From Hydractinia symbiolongicarpus (lineage: Eukaryota > Cnidaria > Hydrozoa > Anthoathecata > Hydractiniidae), in the NCBI RefSeq assembly GCF_029227915.1, contig NC_079882.1, positions 29,316,001 through 29,380,000 of the forward strand: a DNA stretch of 64,000 nucleotides. The letters run 5' to 3'. A model generated the notes under the pieces. The model did no database searches. It had not been told where the DNA came from and was given only the letters and a program-made list of their open reading frames with translations. Positions 10,201 through 22,900 of the stretch are shown here, piece by piece (the stretch's first letter is position 1; every line of letters begins with the position of its first letter). Position numbers and translations under genes: made by a program.

Positions 10201-13013
10201 ATTTAATAAATATTATTACCATGAATTCTTCTCATGCAGTAATGTAACCCATCTTTAATATTTATTACTCTAAAACAAGTTGACGTGTATCCAAGTAGGC
10301 GTTGACCCTAAAATATAAAACACAAAATATAAATACATAATACACATAAAATACAAGAAAGACATAGATAAATTGTTTTTTGTCTCTTAATAAAACAAAA
10401 ACAAAAAAATAAAAAAAAATAGGAAAGTGTCTCACTTGAACTGGCGATTTAATATCCTCCAAAGGATACAAGCTACGATAATTTTCGATGATTTCTGGAA
10501 GTCCTATATGACAGTAATTGTGTTAATAAAATAATTAATACCTACAAAGTTTTTTCCACACACAATTTATGTTTAAGTTAATACCAGTCTCCTTCGGATC
10601 CTTTAACAATAACAATCGCTGGTTTTGTAATTCCTAGACAAAACAAGAAGATCGGTGTTTACCGAAAATTAGTGTGCATACATTGTGACGAGATTGAAAA
10701 TAGTCAAGTTTGGTATAGCTTGTGCATTGAATGCTGATCATAAATACAATTGAAAGTTGTAACAAAAAGCACATTTCCATCCATTTATTGATCTGATAGT
10801 CATATGAGATGTGACTAGTGAGCTACAACCTTGGTCTGCACTGCAGTGATATTTCGTGTAACCAAAGGAAAGACCCAAGATCTGGAATAACTTATTTGTC
10901 CTGGGAGAAATATTATGTGGGAGAAATATTATGTGAGAGAAATATGTGTATTTTCTTTTAGATTCTGAAATGTATTTAGTAAATATTTGACCGTATAAAG
11001 TAGGTTTTGCATTGGTTGGATTATTCCAAGTAGAGCATGAAACTTAGGCCAGAAGCGGTGTGTTCCTGCATGAAATAAAATCGCTACATCTTTTCTGTCA
11101 TCCAATTAGAGCACACAGAATGTGTCCATGTAATTGACACAAAATATTGAATAAGTTTCAATCTAATGTGTGTTCTTAACATAGTTTTCTGATCAAAAGT
11201 CTTATTTTATACACTTTGCCTTTAAACACAAATCCTATCCACTGGTCCACAAATCAATAAACTGTATGCACACACACAATGAAAATTTTGCACTTATATA
11301 GGTTTTTTTGACCATGTCAACATTTTTTACTATTAATGTATGTGTTGGTTTAATATGTACATTGTATTATTTTGTTAATTGTTTATAGGTTGGTTGATAA
11401 ATTATGCAGATTTAAGCCTTAGTACAGCTTCACATTCCAAATTTCCATAATTAACCTTAGCCCTGCAACCATTTGCCTTATAAAACACTAAAAGGACCAC
11501 TATACAATTTTTTTATAAGAATATAAAATTCTAAGCATGGTGATCATACTCTTATTTTCGTTACTATTGTTTTTAACCTGAAATCTCACCCTGATAATCT
11601 TATAAATCATAAGCTGGGGAAACAAAATAGGAAATATTTAATGGCATTAATTTACTTGTACCAGGCCCCTTATATATTTTTTGACCACTCTATAATTTTG
11701 GATTTGCATTTGGTATTGTACTTTCACACTTTTATTTCTCAAACATCTTTTATTCTCTTATTTTAAACTAGCAATGAATGAACTGTAACATGCAGCCTCA
11801 TGGCTTTGCTGTTTTAGTGCTTAAGGTATTTAAATTTGACTGCCTGCTGACTTCCAGTAGTCACTAAATGCCAATACGAGTTGAAAAGGTTGGACCGTAA
11901 ACACCACATCTTCAATCAAAGCATATGGATTTAAGAAATAAAATAGCAGAGTCATCTATAAATTACAATAAAGTATACAAAAAATTAATACTTCTCTCAT
12001 TTGCTGTGCAATAAAGTATGACGTTTTGTCAGTTTTGTGACCTTGAAAGTGAAGAGGTTGAACTTTTTTTTGATGTGACATATTGCTTTGATGGTAGTCT
12101 TTTTCTGCATTCTAAATGAGACGTTGTGGTGTATCCGTGAAAAAATATAAATGGTGGCAAATTCAAAAAAGAAACAAAATGCAAAAACATTGTGAATCTT
12201 TCATCTCTTTAAAAAAATTGCAGAAAATTCTTGGTTTAACAATTAACTTAAAAAATATAATAAAAATTATGCCAATAAAAAAATTCTAAAATTTACAAGT
12301 GCAACTTTTGGTCAATTGTGAATTTATAACAGAAGCAAACGCATCTTCCTATAAGTGACTTGCTGGTCATACATTAATGGCAAGTATAGCAAGTAAAGGA
12401 AGTTTCCGGGTAATTAAATTTCACAAACTCAGCCAACTTGTTGAAAATTATAAACACTAAAGTTTAAAGATATTACGAATAAAATAATTCATAAAATTAA
12501 AAATTACAAACTTGTTGCATCAATCTCATTCTTCTAAACTGCTGTTGAAGCATTTCATTTGATTGTTCTTTGCCATTTACTGGATGACCTTTTGAAAAAA
12601 GTCTTTGTTTTGGATGCTCCATGTGTTTTGAAATGTTTGCTACTCCAGGTAAAAAAGAGGTATTTGCAGTAGAACTTGGTGTGAATGCTGAATCATCTAA
12701 ACAAACAAAAAAAAAGTATGAAAATATATATTTAAAAACATTGTAAAAATTGTCAAGGTTTAAAGTTACCTTCACTGGTATTGTAATATTGGTCTTGTTT
12801 TGTTTGGTTTGGTCCATTCATATTTCCTCCTGAAACATGCTGGAACTGACAATTTTCACCATAAAAGCAATAACCATTGTTCATAAAGTAACGACACTTG
12901 ACATTGGTAGATCTTGCTCCAACGTTGCGAAAATTTTGTGGGGAGGAATAGTCACTAACACTACTTTCACTAGCAAAGGCATGGTAACTGCTGTCGCTTG
13001 AGAAACTTTCCAT
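7249..13013 (-). CDS. PAN3: PAN3, regulatory subunit of the PAN2-PAN3 poly(A) nuclease
   Basis: PAN3 recruits PAN2 to poly(A)-binding protein for the first phase of mRNA deadenylation in the cytoplasm. Exons in transcript order: 13013-12770, 12696-12512, 10633-10585, 10503-10436, 10307-10220, 9331-9215, 9086-8792, 8522-8441, 8267-8128, 8022-7887, 7812-7748, 7676-7538, 7386-7249. They total 1746 nt: 581 residues plus TGA. Every junction is GT-AG with matching phase. An N-terminal CCCH zinc finger (Cys40-x8-Cys49-x5-Cys55-x3-His59) is followed by a serine-rich linker and the pseudokinase domain: YCMRRIHGFRLLNPKAV, SNSNIVPLKEAFTTKAFGD, SLVFIYTNYPGAETLMSRHF, LCCRIIDPSKVLL. The C-terminal knob has ELDNGRLLRILAKLGT and [20 protein letters not shown]. 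No strong PAM2 motif was recognised. At 581 residues it is shorter than long vertebrate isoforms, mainly in the N-terminal linker; an additional 5' exon cannot be excluded. Confidence 0.95.
9903..9997. repeat. Near-perfect foldback hairpin, 42-bp arms
   Basis: The left arm (9903-9944) and right arm (9956-9997) are reverse complements with about one mismatch, around an 11-base loop that itself repeats part of the arm (CAAGAAATGAT). It lies in the PAN3 intron 9332-10219. The arm core TTGAACATGATAG is also found in the imperfect palindrome at 19526-19638, so the two look like members of one foldback MITE family. Confidence 0.8.
10634..12511 (-). other. PAN3 intron 2, no further exon or gene recognised
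   Basis: This 1.9-kb intron separates exon 2 (ending LMQQ) from exon 3 (starting ELQNQRLLLLKDP). Both flanking exons are phase 0 and the resulting peptide reads naturally, so no extra exon is needed. I found no other feature apart from a short direct repeat (GGAGAAATATTATGTGGGAG-like) near 10913-10940. Confidence 0.5.
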
Positions 13014-13377
13014 TTTGCAAAACTTATAAGAACACCAATACACATATCAAATATAACCAAATTGCAACTAAATTTTTGGCTGATCTTCCCAATAGTTTGT
13101 AGTAGTTTCTGTCATCTGTTATTTATAAACACATTATTCTGATGAATGCCCCTGGATTTCATATCAGTGTCTAAGGAACAAGTAGGTGTTACACATAAAT
13201 GGAATATAAACATCTGAACCAGATATTTATTTAGATTTCTACTTTACTCCCATTATTGAATTTGAGGCTTGTGGAGATTTTAAGGTATAATTGCTAATAC
13301 TGACACTGCTTTTCAATTAAAATCATGCTACAAAAAGATCTCACTCAAACCAGTATTTCCCATCACCTGTACTTCTG

Positions 13378-13690
13378 GTGAACCAGACTCAACCTCAACA
13401 CCTACAACTGGTTCCAATATCTCATAATAACTCTAATATGACCCAACCTCAATTCCGAAGACTTGGAATTGATTGGGCAGTATACAAACAAATTGCTGGT
13501 GTCAGCAAGGCCCATCAATTCTTAATAACGATTCCAAACAACATAACATCATCGACAATTTCTTGACTCTGACAGAGGATCAAATACTAAAGAAAATAGA
13601 AGCTATCGCAAATATGAAAGCAAATCCTACAGTTCGTAGAATGCAATTCTCCTCAGTTACTCAACATCACAAATTTTCTTAATAAGTCTA
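13378..13690 (+). pseudogene. Degenerate gag-like retroelement fragment
   Basis: Two overlapping frames give peptides such as GIDWAVYKQIAGVSKAHQF and FLTLTEDQILKKIEAIA. These resemble the Trp-x(3)-Tyr-Lys-Gln and LTE-x-LLKKI-x-ALA style blocks of invertebrate LTR-retroelement gag proteins. The reading shifts frame between the blocks, with no continuous ORF, no flanking LTR and no zinc knuckle. It lies just upstream of PAN3 on the opposite strand and might overlap its promoter. The similarity is by eye only, so confidence is low. Confidence 0.35.
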
Positions 13691-15261
13691 TATATAATAT
13701 TTATTTTCACCACAGAAATATCATGCTATGACAAGTTTAGCTAAAAATATTCTACTTTTAACATCAACCAACCAAGAATGCAAAATGTCTCCAGATGATT
13801 TTCTTCTATTTGTCATTGAATACGAATGATGTGGTGCACATCACAACACAAATGGCATATATATTATTGTATAATTTTTCAATACTAAAATAGTGCCAAG
13901 AAAAATGGTGAAGCCTGCTCGCTGGAGATGTTGCTGAGGCTTGCAAGTGCAATTAACCATTGTATTTTTGAAATTAGCTACAGTACTACTTTGCCAATCA
14001 TTTGTCAAAGCTAATATTTCAGAAATTTAAAGGCTGAGGATTACCTACAAAACAGATTTGCAATCATGCCAATACAGTGGCAGGGCATACACTTTAGAAT
14101 TACCCCTTCATCTTTCCACTACACAAAGCAGCTCCAGTTGGCTTTATGGATTTAATAGCTTTATTTAAAAAGCAGCAAAACTATCAAAAGGTTAGCTAAA
14201 GAGTATATATATATTTTAAAAGGTGTAAAAATTAAGTCATTTTATGTCAGGGAAGTGACCAAGTAGGGGAGCCAATTATCTGGCTAGCTAGAATTTGTTC
14301 CACAAAACAAAAGATATTTTCATAACTTAATTTATTTCGTTCAACATTTTAGCTAGTTATAGCTCTTGCCATGAACATTTTTGATTAACTAATATTGTAG
14401 TGTAAAACACAGGATTCAAACTGTGGCCTAACCGAACATCCGACATTTTATGATATGGAAGTACGATCACCAGGTTTCAAAACTGCTCTAAAACGCGCTC
14501 TTCGAAATGTAGCTAAAAAAGAAATTGACCAGAAAAGAACAAAACATAGTTTTATTCTTAACGCAAACATAAGAAGTCCATTTGATCAGAGGAGATATTA
14601 AAATAGTCCAAAAAATCTTCCTGTTTAGGGTTTGAAAGGACATGTAGAGTATATCCAGGTTCTTGTTCGTGTTCACTAGCATTTTTTTGAAATTTATGCA
14701 CCAAAACATAGCAGTATTTTGATATAGCCTCGTTTTGGCGAGCACATTTTTTTAAAAAAAACATATCCCAGGGTGCCATTGCCAAACCGCGCGCTTATTG
14801 ATATTTTTAGCAATTCGTAAAATTGAATTCGCGATAACTTGTTCCCCCTGTACCGTAGTGGGAGAATAGAAACGATACTAAATTTCTTCATTCCGTGTTT
14901 TGATGATCTTTTGTTCAGTTTTATTTTTCAGAAAAAATCAACAAAAAGAGAATTACCGTTGTCTTTATTGTATACCAAATTAGAGAAAAATTATATATAA
15001 GCGCCCCTAAGCGCCGATGCAAAAAAATCCCAAAATATAAAAGCGCCCAGGGCGTTTGTTCGGTAATTACGGCTCGTATTTTTTTATACTTTTTCAAGAA
15101 AATATGTGCAAAAATGTAAGTGAGTAAAAAATCAAATATTTCGCAAGAATAAATTTTCGCGATTAATATAACTTTTTTACAGGACTTAACTTTTGAAAAG
15201 TTTTCAATAAAAATCGCAATTTCAAATTTCTCTGCGTCAAACTTGTATAGTTTAAAATCAA
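13691..15261. other. Repeat-rich intergenic stretch, no gene seen
   Basis: AT-rich sequence with no supportable gene. Several short frames on the - strand (14488-14891) overlap each other in different phases and show no domain. A GCGCCC-containing patch near 15000-15050 looks like eroded transposon sequence. Confidence 0.4.
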
Positions 15262-15580
15262 AACAAGAAGCCCTGGGGCTCTAAGAATTTCCTCTCGCTG
15301 TCAAAATATTTGATGACAACCTGCTAATTCTTTGTGTTATCGTGCCAAATATTCGAAGAGGTCTGGTGCATGTGCTCTGAAGATAAAGCACACAAAAGTG
15401 ACATTATATCTTACAACAAACGCAAAAAAACGAAACGTGTCATAATAAACTCACATTTTAAAAGAAAAACAAAAAATACAGCCTATCATTCATGGTTGAA
15501 AGTCTTGCGATTAAAACGTTTATGGTCTTAAACGGCAATTAGTTAACAAAAAACAAAATTTTGTTGTGACCGTCATTTTT
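15262..15580 (+). repeat. Dispersed repeat, copy 1 (5' module of the satellite-carrying element)
   Basis: From AACAAGAAGCCCTGG onward this 319-bp stretch matches 41596-41930 almost base for base by eye, including GATAAAGCACAC, TTACAACAAACGCAAA and CAGCCTATCATTCATGGTTG. Copy 1 stops at the start of the first satellite-like unit and is then replaced by LINE sequence, so it is a truncated member. The 65-codon frame over 15334-15531 is a by-product of this repeat. Confidence 0.75.
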
Positions 15581-15599
15581 AAACGTAAAATAAAATAAA

Positions 15600-16800
15600 A
15601 TCAATTTTATGTAAAATCTTTGAATCATTTATTAAAGATGCACTTGTGAAATTTTTGGTAGATAATGGTTTGTTGTCTAATAAGCAATATGGGTTTATTT
15701 CTGGAAGATTTTGGATAAGTGGTCTGAGATACTTGATAGACGGGGGGGTGTAATTTATTGTGATTTTATGAAAACCTTTGATAAAGTACCACACAATAGG
15801 TTGATAGCAATACTTCAGTTTTATTAAGTCGATTGTTCCATTATATCGTGGGTCAAGGACTTTCTATCAAACCGATTCCAATGCGTGGTGATAAATGGTG
15901 AAGAGTCGGACTGGACTGAAGTGATTAGTGGGATCTGTGTTAGGACCAATTTTGTTTGTGATTTACATCAATACCATAATACAGGAAGTTCAATACTCGG
16001 ATATATTCTTATTTGATGATGATAATAAATTATTCCGTGAAATATTTTCGAGTGAGGACTCACTCAAACTACAAGAAGATCTAAATAGTATAGTGCAGTG
16101 GTCTAATAATACCCTGTTGAAATTTCAACCAGTTAATGTGTTGCAATGAGAATAACTACAAAAAATAGACTATCAAGTCCATGCAATTACGTTAAGAATG
16201 GTTCCGTCCTTAGAAATACAAGTTGTGAAGATGTCGGTGTATTAATAGATAACCATCTAACATTTTCAAACCACATTTCATCAAAGGTTAAAAAAACAAA
16301 TCAGATTATGGGCTTGATTCGAAGGACGTTTGGCTATATGAAAAATGAAAACTTTGTTTTGTTGTTCACATCCCTTGTCAGACCACATTTGAGTAAGATA
16401 ACACAGTACGGTGTACATTCTTGAAAAAGGACATGTTGATTGTTGAAAACATACAACGTAGAGCTACGAAAATGCTCCCAGGTATGAAGGATTTAACTTA
16501 TTATGAAAGGCTCAGGTTACTGAACTTCCCTCATTATTCTACAGAAGATATCGAGCAGATATGATTGAGACATTCAAGATAACTAATAATGTTTATGACG
16601 AAGCTGTTACTGAAAACTTGTTATTCCCAAAATTGTCTAACACCAGAGTACACGATAAAGCACTTTTTAAAAGAAGCTGTAACTTGGATTTGCGAAAGCT
16701 CTCATTCACAAATCGTGTAGTGACTTTATAGAATTCTTTACCCGTGGACACAGTGAATCAATTTATAACGAAGCCAGACAAATTATGTTCTGATAAAGAC
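15600..16800 (+). pseudogene. Decayed non-LTR (LINE) reverse-transcriptase relic
   Basis: The three + frames together give a LINE reverse transcriptase in recognisable order: a block ending in an NGLLSNKQYGF-type motif, then YCDFMKTFDKVPHNRL (the F-x-D-F-x-K-A-F-D-x-V-P-H motif), GSVLGPILFVIYIN, and a DDDN segment at the catalytic FADD position. The thumb/C-terminal part follows (VGVLIDNHLTFSNHIS, LIRRTFGYMKNENFVLL, RRATKMLPGMKDLTYYERL). It has several stops and frame shifts and no endonuclease domain is visible, so it is dead. Two frames over 15928-16424 are its longest open pieces. It is CR1/jockey-like by motif style, but the clade cannot be assigned by eye. Confidence 0.8.
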
Positions 16801-17460
16801 TAATTATATTATTATGATCTGGATATTACTAATTTGATATATTGGATAGGGAGGAGTGTCTTTGAAGAAGATGAAGTAGTTTCTTAATACTTGGCGTTTG
16901 TAGCATGTGTACATAGTTTTTCTCAGTCATCTGCATATAGCAGTGTGTTTTCCTTATATATAGATTTACTACTTTTTTGTTTGTTTATAATTGTTTGTGT
17001 TTGTTTTATTGTTTTGCTATTATTATTATTTTTTTTTTCAATTGCCTTTTTTTTTTAAATTTTATTTATAATCTAAAAGCAAAGTTAAATATTTTACTAA
17101 ATACATTATAAAAAGTATTAAAAATTTTAAATCATAGTATTTCATGGACACTGATGTATTCGAAATCGCAGTGTAAATGTGTTAACTCAAAGTGACTGAG
17201 AAGTCTCCTTGTTCATTTGCTTTTAGGTAGCTGCTATGAGGTTTATTCAAATCTTCCATGTTCTTTACTGAGCTTCAAATCGTGTCCATGGAGTTTATTA
17301 TTTCATTTTTCTATTTATTATGAGCTGCTCCTAGAGGTTGTAGTAACCTGAAATTATTGTCAGAATACACTATACCATACACAAAATAGCCAAACTTTCT
17401 CCGTGCCATAATACGGCAACGCGCTCGATATGGGGAACCGCGGATAAGCGGAATTCTCAC
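16801..17460. other. AT-rich spacer after the LINE relic
   Basis: Low-complexity T-rich sequence (17000-17060) and unassigned AT-rich DNA. Part may be the LINE 3' UTR. No gene seen. Confidence 0.4.
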
Positions 17461-17468
17461 AAAGTGGA

Positions 17469-17820
17469 CAGGGGCGGATTCACACATTGGCGAGCTCGGC
17501 ACTCGCCTAAGGAGAAATTTAGCCTCCCCCGCGCCTTCTACAATCTCTTTAATAATAGCCGTATTTTGTCTGTCTGTCCGCGAAAACCGCGTCCTGTTAC
17601 AGAAACACGAAATGCAATATATAAAGGACGGGCGACCGCGTGGATTTTTCCAGGGGTTAACGGCTAGTCTTTATTATAATGCGCGTATACGTCTGTCTGT
17701 CACGCAAAGTGGTAGCTTAGCTGTGTAATAGCGAGAAGCACGCAATGCGGTATAAAAAGGACGGGCGAACCCGTGGGTTTTCCACGGGCTAACGACTGGT
17801 CGTTACAATTAGGTTCCGTT
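17469..17820 (-). repeat. hAT-like end followed by two copies of the ACTAGTCG repeat head
   Basis: CAGGGGCGGATTCA at 17469 looks like a hAT terminal repeat. After it, two similar segments (about 17625-17665 and 17762-17805) contain GGACGGGCGA, then a GTGG-TTTTCCA-type hairpin, then TTAACGGCTAGTC or CTAACGACTGGTC. Read on the - strand these match the start of the repeat units at 37099 and 37647 (ACTAGTCGATAAAGCCTGTGG). This stretch is more GC-rich than its surroundings. Confidence 0.5.
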
Positions 17821-18994
17821 TTCACTTCGCTTTTTTATATTATTTTGTAGCAGTATCTCCTTCACGGTGCTTTGCCGAGTCTGTAAGATTTTTCCTAGTA
17901 CTACGGTACCGATTTATTATTTTGTTTTTTGTAGTTGGTAAAGGTGTAATGTATATAACAATTTGTTGACTTCGTAACAACTTTGTATGTTTACTTTGTA
18001 GATTCAATGTTTCTGGCAGTAGACAGTTTTGAAACGATTTTTTAACATGCCACGAGGCCAAGGAAGAGAACACTAGTTTTGGGAGGAAAACTTTGACAAG
18101 ACTTGTTTTGGTGTAAAATATCGAGCCTCGTATCGAAATAATTCCTGGAAATGGTGCTAATTATAAACAATTCGAATAAGAAAAAGGCATGGCTTTATTT
18201 AACGAATGAAATGACATAAGTTTTTCACATTTTCACTAAAGAAGTTGTGTTGCTGATAGACTTGAAAAATGTTTGTGATTCTACCAACATGGCGAACATG
18301 ACTTAGCATATATACTTATTACAACCCTATCCAAATGGACACAAAAATGTGTAATAATGTAGTTATGATATCTGTTTTTGAATGATTTTGTTTTGGTAAA
18401 AATAGTATTTATAGTAATTATTGCATAACAGCTACAAGGTATTTTTAAGTTTGCTTCAATATTATGTTTTTCTTGTTATTAGGCTAATAGGGCTAAATAT
18501 TTTTTGACTGAATGTTGTGCTATAATTAGTGTTCATTCTTTCGTTTTTGTAGGTTGTTGTGTTGTAAGGTTGTTTTTAATTAGCTATATAATCTTGCCAT
18601 TTTTATTTTATTGTATTTATCTGTTGTTGTGTTGTTATTACCATGATCTAAAATTACAAATAAAGCCTATTTACATATGCATTTTTGTGATGTTGTTTTT
18701 GCTTATTTTTCTTTCAGGCCTCCTTTTTTATGTTATTGAATATTTTGATTAGAATAAATATGAAAATTTGTTATTAGTAATATATACTGTTTTGCAATAC
18801 CGAATTATAAGAATTATATGTCTTTTTCACTTAATTTAGTTCCCAAAAATTTATAACCTCTAAGAGCTATTATATTCACCCATAACTTGCAAAAAAATTT
18901 CTGGATGTGGAAGAAGAAAGAAGTTTTGCTGGCTAGCAATATTAGCCCTAATTCATGTAAGAAATAGACTTGTAAAGGTGTCCTGTCTGCTGCA

Positions 18995-19120
18995 TTTTGT
19001 AGTGCTGAAATAGGTAAATAAGCTAAAGCTTCGCCCAAAACCCCACTTAGGGGGCTTACAGCGCTTCCCAAGACCCCCATCTGATTTTAACGTGGGTTTG
19101 GCTCGCTTCGCAAATCCGCC
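18995..19120 (-). mobile_element. hAT-like DNA transposon terminal fragment
   Basis: On the - strand the sequence starts CTTAGGCGGATTTGCGAAGC and continues into G-runs with inverted GGGGG/CCCCC words (GGGGGTCTTGGGAAGCGCTG, then GCCCCCTAAGTGGGG). This is the style of hAT terminal regions, and it faces the CAGGGGCGGATT end at 17469. The two may bracket one 1.65-kb eroded element; no transposase was recognised between them. Confidence 0.4.
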
Positions 19121-19525
19121 TAAGGAGAAAAAATCCTGTAATCACGGATTTTTTTAAACTAACACATGCGTGGTGATATATACAGCTTATTTTTCTGGAA
19201 ATTGTAATGTTTCGTTCTAACTCTCACAAATTGAACTTGGTATGTCTATATATCCTTCTGGAATCTTATTTTTAGGGGTTTTTTTTGACGAAATTATTTC
19301 TTTTTTGTACATTTCAGACCATTCGCCAGTTTCAAGAAACTTTCTCCTTATGAAGAGCACGAAGTGTTATAGAGATGTTTTTTTTTCAACCTTTACAAAA
19401 CTTGCACAACAATTACTGACTTTTACTGACTTAAGAGCAAACTAGTTTCCTTCGCAAAAGTTTATTTTCTGAGCAATTTTATGTTTCCTATATTAAAGAT
19501 ATTTGTTTGTCTGTTCATCATTTAC

Positions 19526-19638
19526 ATTATTGTTGAAGGTTTGTCATTTATTGAACACGACAATTTAGTAGGTGACCTTTCGGGAACGTCGCCTACTAAG
19601 CTATCATGTTCAAAAAACGGTAAACCTTCAACAATAAT
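19526..19638. repeat. Imperfect foldback palindrome related to the 9.9-kb hairpin
   Basis: The left arm starts ATTATTGTTGAAGG and the right arm ends CCTTCAACAATAAT. An inner arm pair TAGTAGGTGAC / CGCCTACTA surrounds a short GC-containing loop. The segment TTGAACATGATAG of the right arm (as reverse complement) is identical to the core of the hairpin at 9903-9997. It lies about 300 bp downstream of the ST13 stop. Confidence 0.6.
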
Positions 19639-19941
19639 TTCTTCCTTCATTAGAAAAGATTGTGGTTTTACATTTTTCACGGACTAAGATAATTCAGTTT
19701 AGCAGTTTGTATCGGACCAAGTATTCCGAACCCAAGAAATAACAACTTTTGAATAAATTTCCATATAAATCTTTTCGTATGAGTAGAATTAGAAAAATAT
19801 TATCTCAAAAGGGTGTGCTGGAGCAAATTTTGAATGTTGTCATTTTAAAAGACTGTTGTAGGCGTGTCCAATAACCTTCTGAAAAGTCACGATCAGCCTT
19901 GCTATAATGTCAAGTACAAGAAGCATGCGCAAAAGGTCTGT

Positions 19942-22900
19942 TTACTTTGCACCACCAAATTTAGACTGGAGTTTTTCAATTACGCGTTTTACTTTTGGAT
20001 TGCTTTCATATTTGCTCATGTTAGCCGGGTTTTTGCTGACATCTTGAAACGCAGCCATAACTTCTGGATCCTAAAAGAGGATGTGTAAGATCGCTGACAG
20101 TGGAGTCCCTGAGTCAAACAGATAGTAAAAAGAAGAGTTTAAATGTTAATATTTGTTTGCCGTTAGGTTTATTAAAAATAAATGGAAATAAATAATTTAG
20201 GACATCTTACTTGCATAGCGCTCATGAGCTCAGGATCACTAAATAATGCGTTAATATCCGGCATTCCACCCGCGGCTAGTGAATAAAACAAACATGTAAC
20301 AGAAGCCAAAAATTGTTTATAAGCCAAAAACTAAATGACGCAAGTAAAACCAATGGAATTATACTTCGTAACCTACCTCCTCCACCTGGCATACCGCCTG
20401 GCATACCACCCGGCATACCTCCAGGCATACCACCTGGCATACCTAAAAAAAATAGGTAAAACAACACTTTTAATATTTCTAAGAAAATCAGTCGGAAAGA
20501 TTTTACGGTACACATAAAATGTTACATAACATACCAGGAAAACCACCAGGAAATCCACCGGCTTGAGCTCGAGCTGATTCTTCAGCTTTTTGTTTTTGAT
20601 ACTACAACAAAAGCGAAATTCGTTCAATTACATCAAATTTAAAAGTATAGGGTTTCCAATATTAAGCACATTATTTCACTGTACTTGCTGGTAAAGCTAT
20701 TATTTTCCAGAGTTTAAGGCTAAAATTAATATTTCTTAGCCAGACTATTGAGAAAGTAATATGAATTCCAGCCAACGTGAATGTATTTAACAATTTAACT
20801 TACAAAAAAATAAACCCTTTATATTACCTCTCTCAGCTTTTTAAACACACCTTAATTTAATAATCTGATTGTTATTATTACGTTTAAAGCAAAGTAATCA
20901 ATGCTTACCAGGGTTCAAAATGAGGTTTGTTGAGTTTCCTTAAGATGAGATCATCCAAATTATATTCTTCTCAATTAAACAAGGCTTTTATAAATGGCTT
21001 TATCAAAAATAAACGTATTTTGTTATAAAAGAACTAGCCGGGGACCCGGCGTCGAAACGCCAGGTTAAGCAAGTAACTGCGTGCCCCTGGGGTGAACGCC
21101 CTGTAGAGGGCTAAATAAGACCTGCAAACTATGCCACACATCTAGGTGGAGCGTTGTAAGTACAGATATGCAGCATGTTCTTAAACGAGCAAAGCGCACA
21201 TTTCAACTCGTTGTTACCCTGTCATAACAAACGCAATTAGTGAATATTATTTACTTAATAGAATAAGTTTCTGTAAAAGTTAATAAATAGCGACACCAGG
21301 GTAAGCGTTTAGTACAGGTAAACCGTGTTGCACATCCACATAGTCATGATACCTTTCTCCAAATAAAAACTCAATCCTGTAAAAACACAGGAAAAAGCCA
21401 GTCGTTACCCGATCTAGTTAAAACTATCACTCTGCAATTTTATTTTGTAAAATAAGTTTTTATGGCAGTAATAAAAGGTGTAGCTATCTAACTGCATTCA
21501 GCAAAAGAATATTTAAGAATTTCACTTTTTAGCTTAGAGGTAGCTAAGGAGACATAAAAATAAAAATATTGGCTAGGATAAAAAGCTCTTATACCAAGCT
21601 GAAAAGTAATAACTAAGACTAGCTAGCTAGCTCACTGTAGAATACTTCTTAAAAATCTTCGTTCCTAGCCAAAATCCTGAAATTCATGCATTTAAGATTT
21701 GTATATGGCTAAAAAACGTGACAATATCTTTTTCTTAACATGTAAAAACATACAGAAAAGAATATTACATCAATAGAAAGCTTTTAGAACACAAAAAGTA
21801 TAAACAGACCTACAAACCTACCACAACCACTTTTAAAACCAAATTGACCTTGGTCATCATGTTCCTTCATTAACATGTCTAAGCTGTGAAAATCTTGGAT
21901 TCGTTTTTTAAAGAATTAGGAGTTGTGATTGGTATAATACGCGTGAGCAGTCAAAGCAAAATAATTTCTGGAAGACAATATGTTTACTGAAGAGGCTATC
22001 ATAGTTGCCTCCAAAAAATATTATGCAACATGTTTAGATATCTAAAAATGATGCAATTTTTGTGTTATGATTACAAAAATGACGATAGTTAGCCTTGTCA
22101 GCTTGTTATAAAATTAAATTATGCATTTTTAGTCAACCTAATTACATTGAAAAAGAAACACCACAGAAAATAAACCAGCTCAGAAATGACCAAGAAATTC
22201 AAAAACAGCAAACAGACCAATGGCACATAACTTTCACATCGTTTTAATGTATGCCATTTTCTATAGTTTAGATTAAATTTACGGCCTTTTTAGAACTTAC
22301 AGCTTTCTCAGCAGCCTCCTTTCTTTTCTTAGCTTCTTTTCTAAAAAAGAAAAAGTGAGTAGTAAAGTTGGCAAACAACTGGACAGGTCACAACACGTTA
22401 TATTGTCAAAAAAACAAAACCAACATTTTTCTTTTCAGTTCTTTTTCTTCATGTAGCCTTTCATATTTACGTCTGTGTTCCATTATCTTTTTTGCCTGCA
22501 GAATAATATTAAATTTTATTTTATTCTAGTTTTAATCCATGGAAAAACATACAATCATAAACATGCTGAGCTTACATTAGGTTCTACTTCTTTTTGCCAT
22601 TCCATCACAGCTTCATCAAAATCCAATCGGCAAGCTGTCTGAAAGTCATGATAAGCTTCTTCGTATTTACCCAGAAACCTGCACAGATATATCGTAAATT
22701 TTGTTATTAAAGTTCTTACAGATAGTGTAATGTAGATAGTGTAGCTCATCTGACTTGTAATCACTAGGTTGCAAATTCGAGTCCCCATTCTGGAATACTT
22801 TAGATGTTGTGTTTTCAGCATATATCAAGTCACAAACTTTAAACAATACTATACAGCTATAGACATAACTAGCAGTAATGTATTACAGTCAGAAGCAAGG

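Noticed and set aside
18504-18752. 82-codon hydrophobic + strand ORF
   Set aside because: T-rich DNA reads as Phe/Leu/Ile by chance; no supporting feature.
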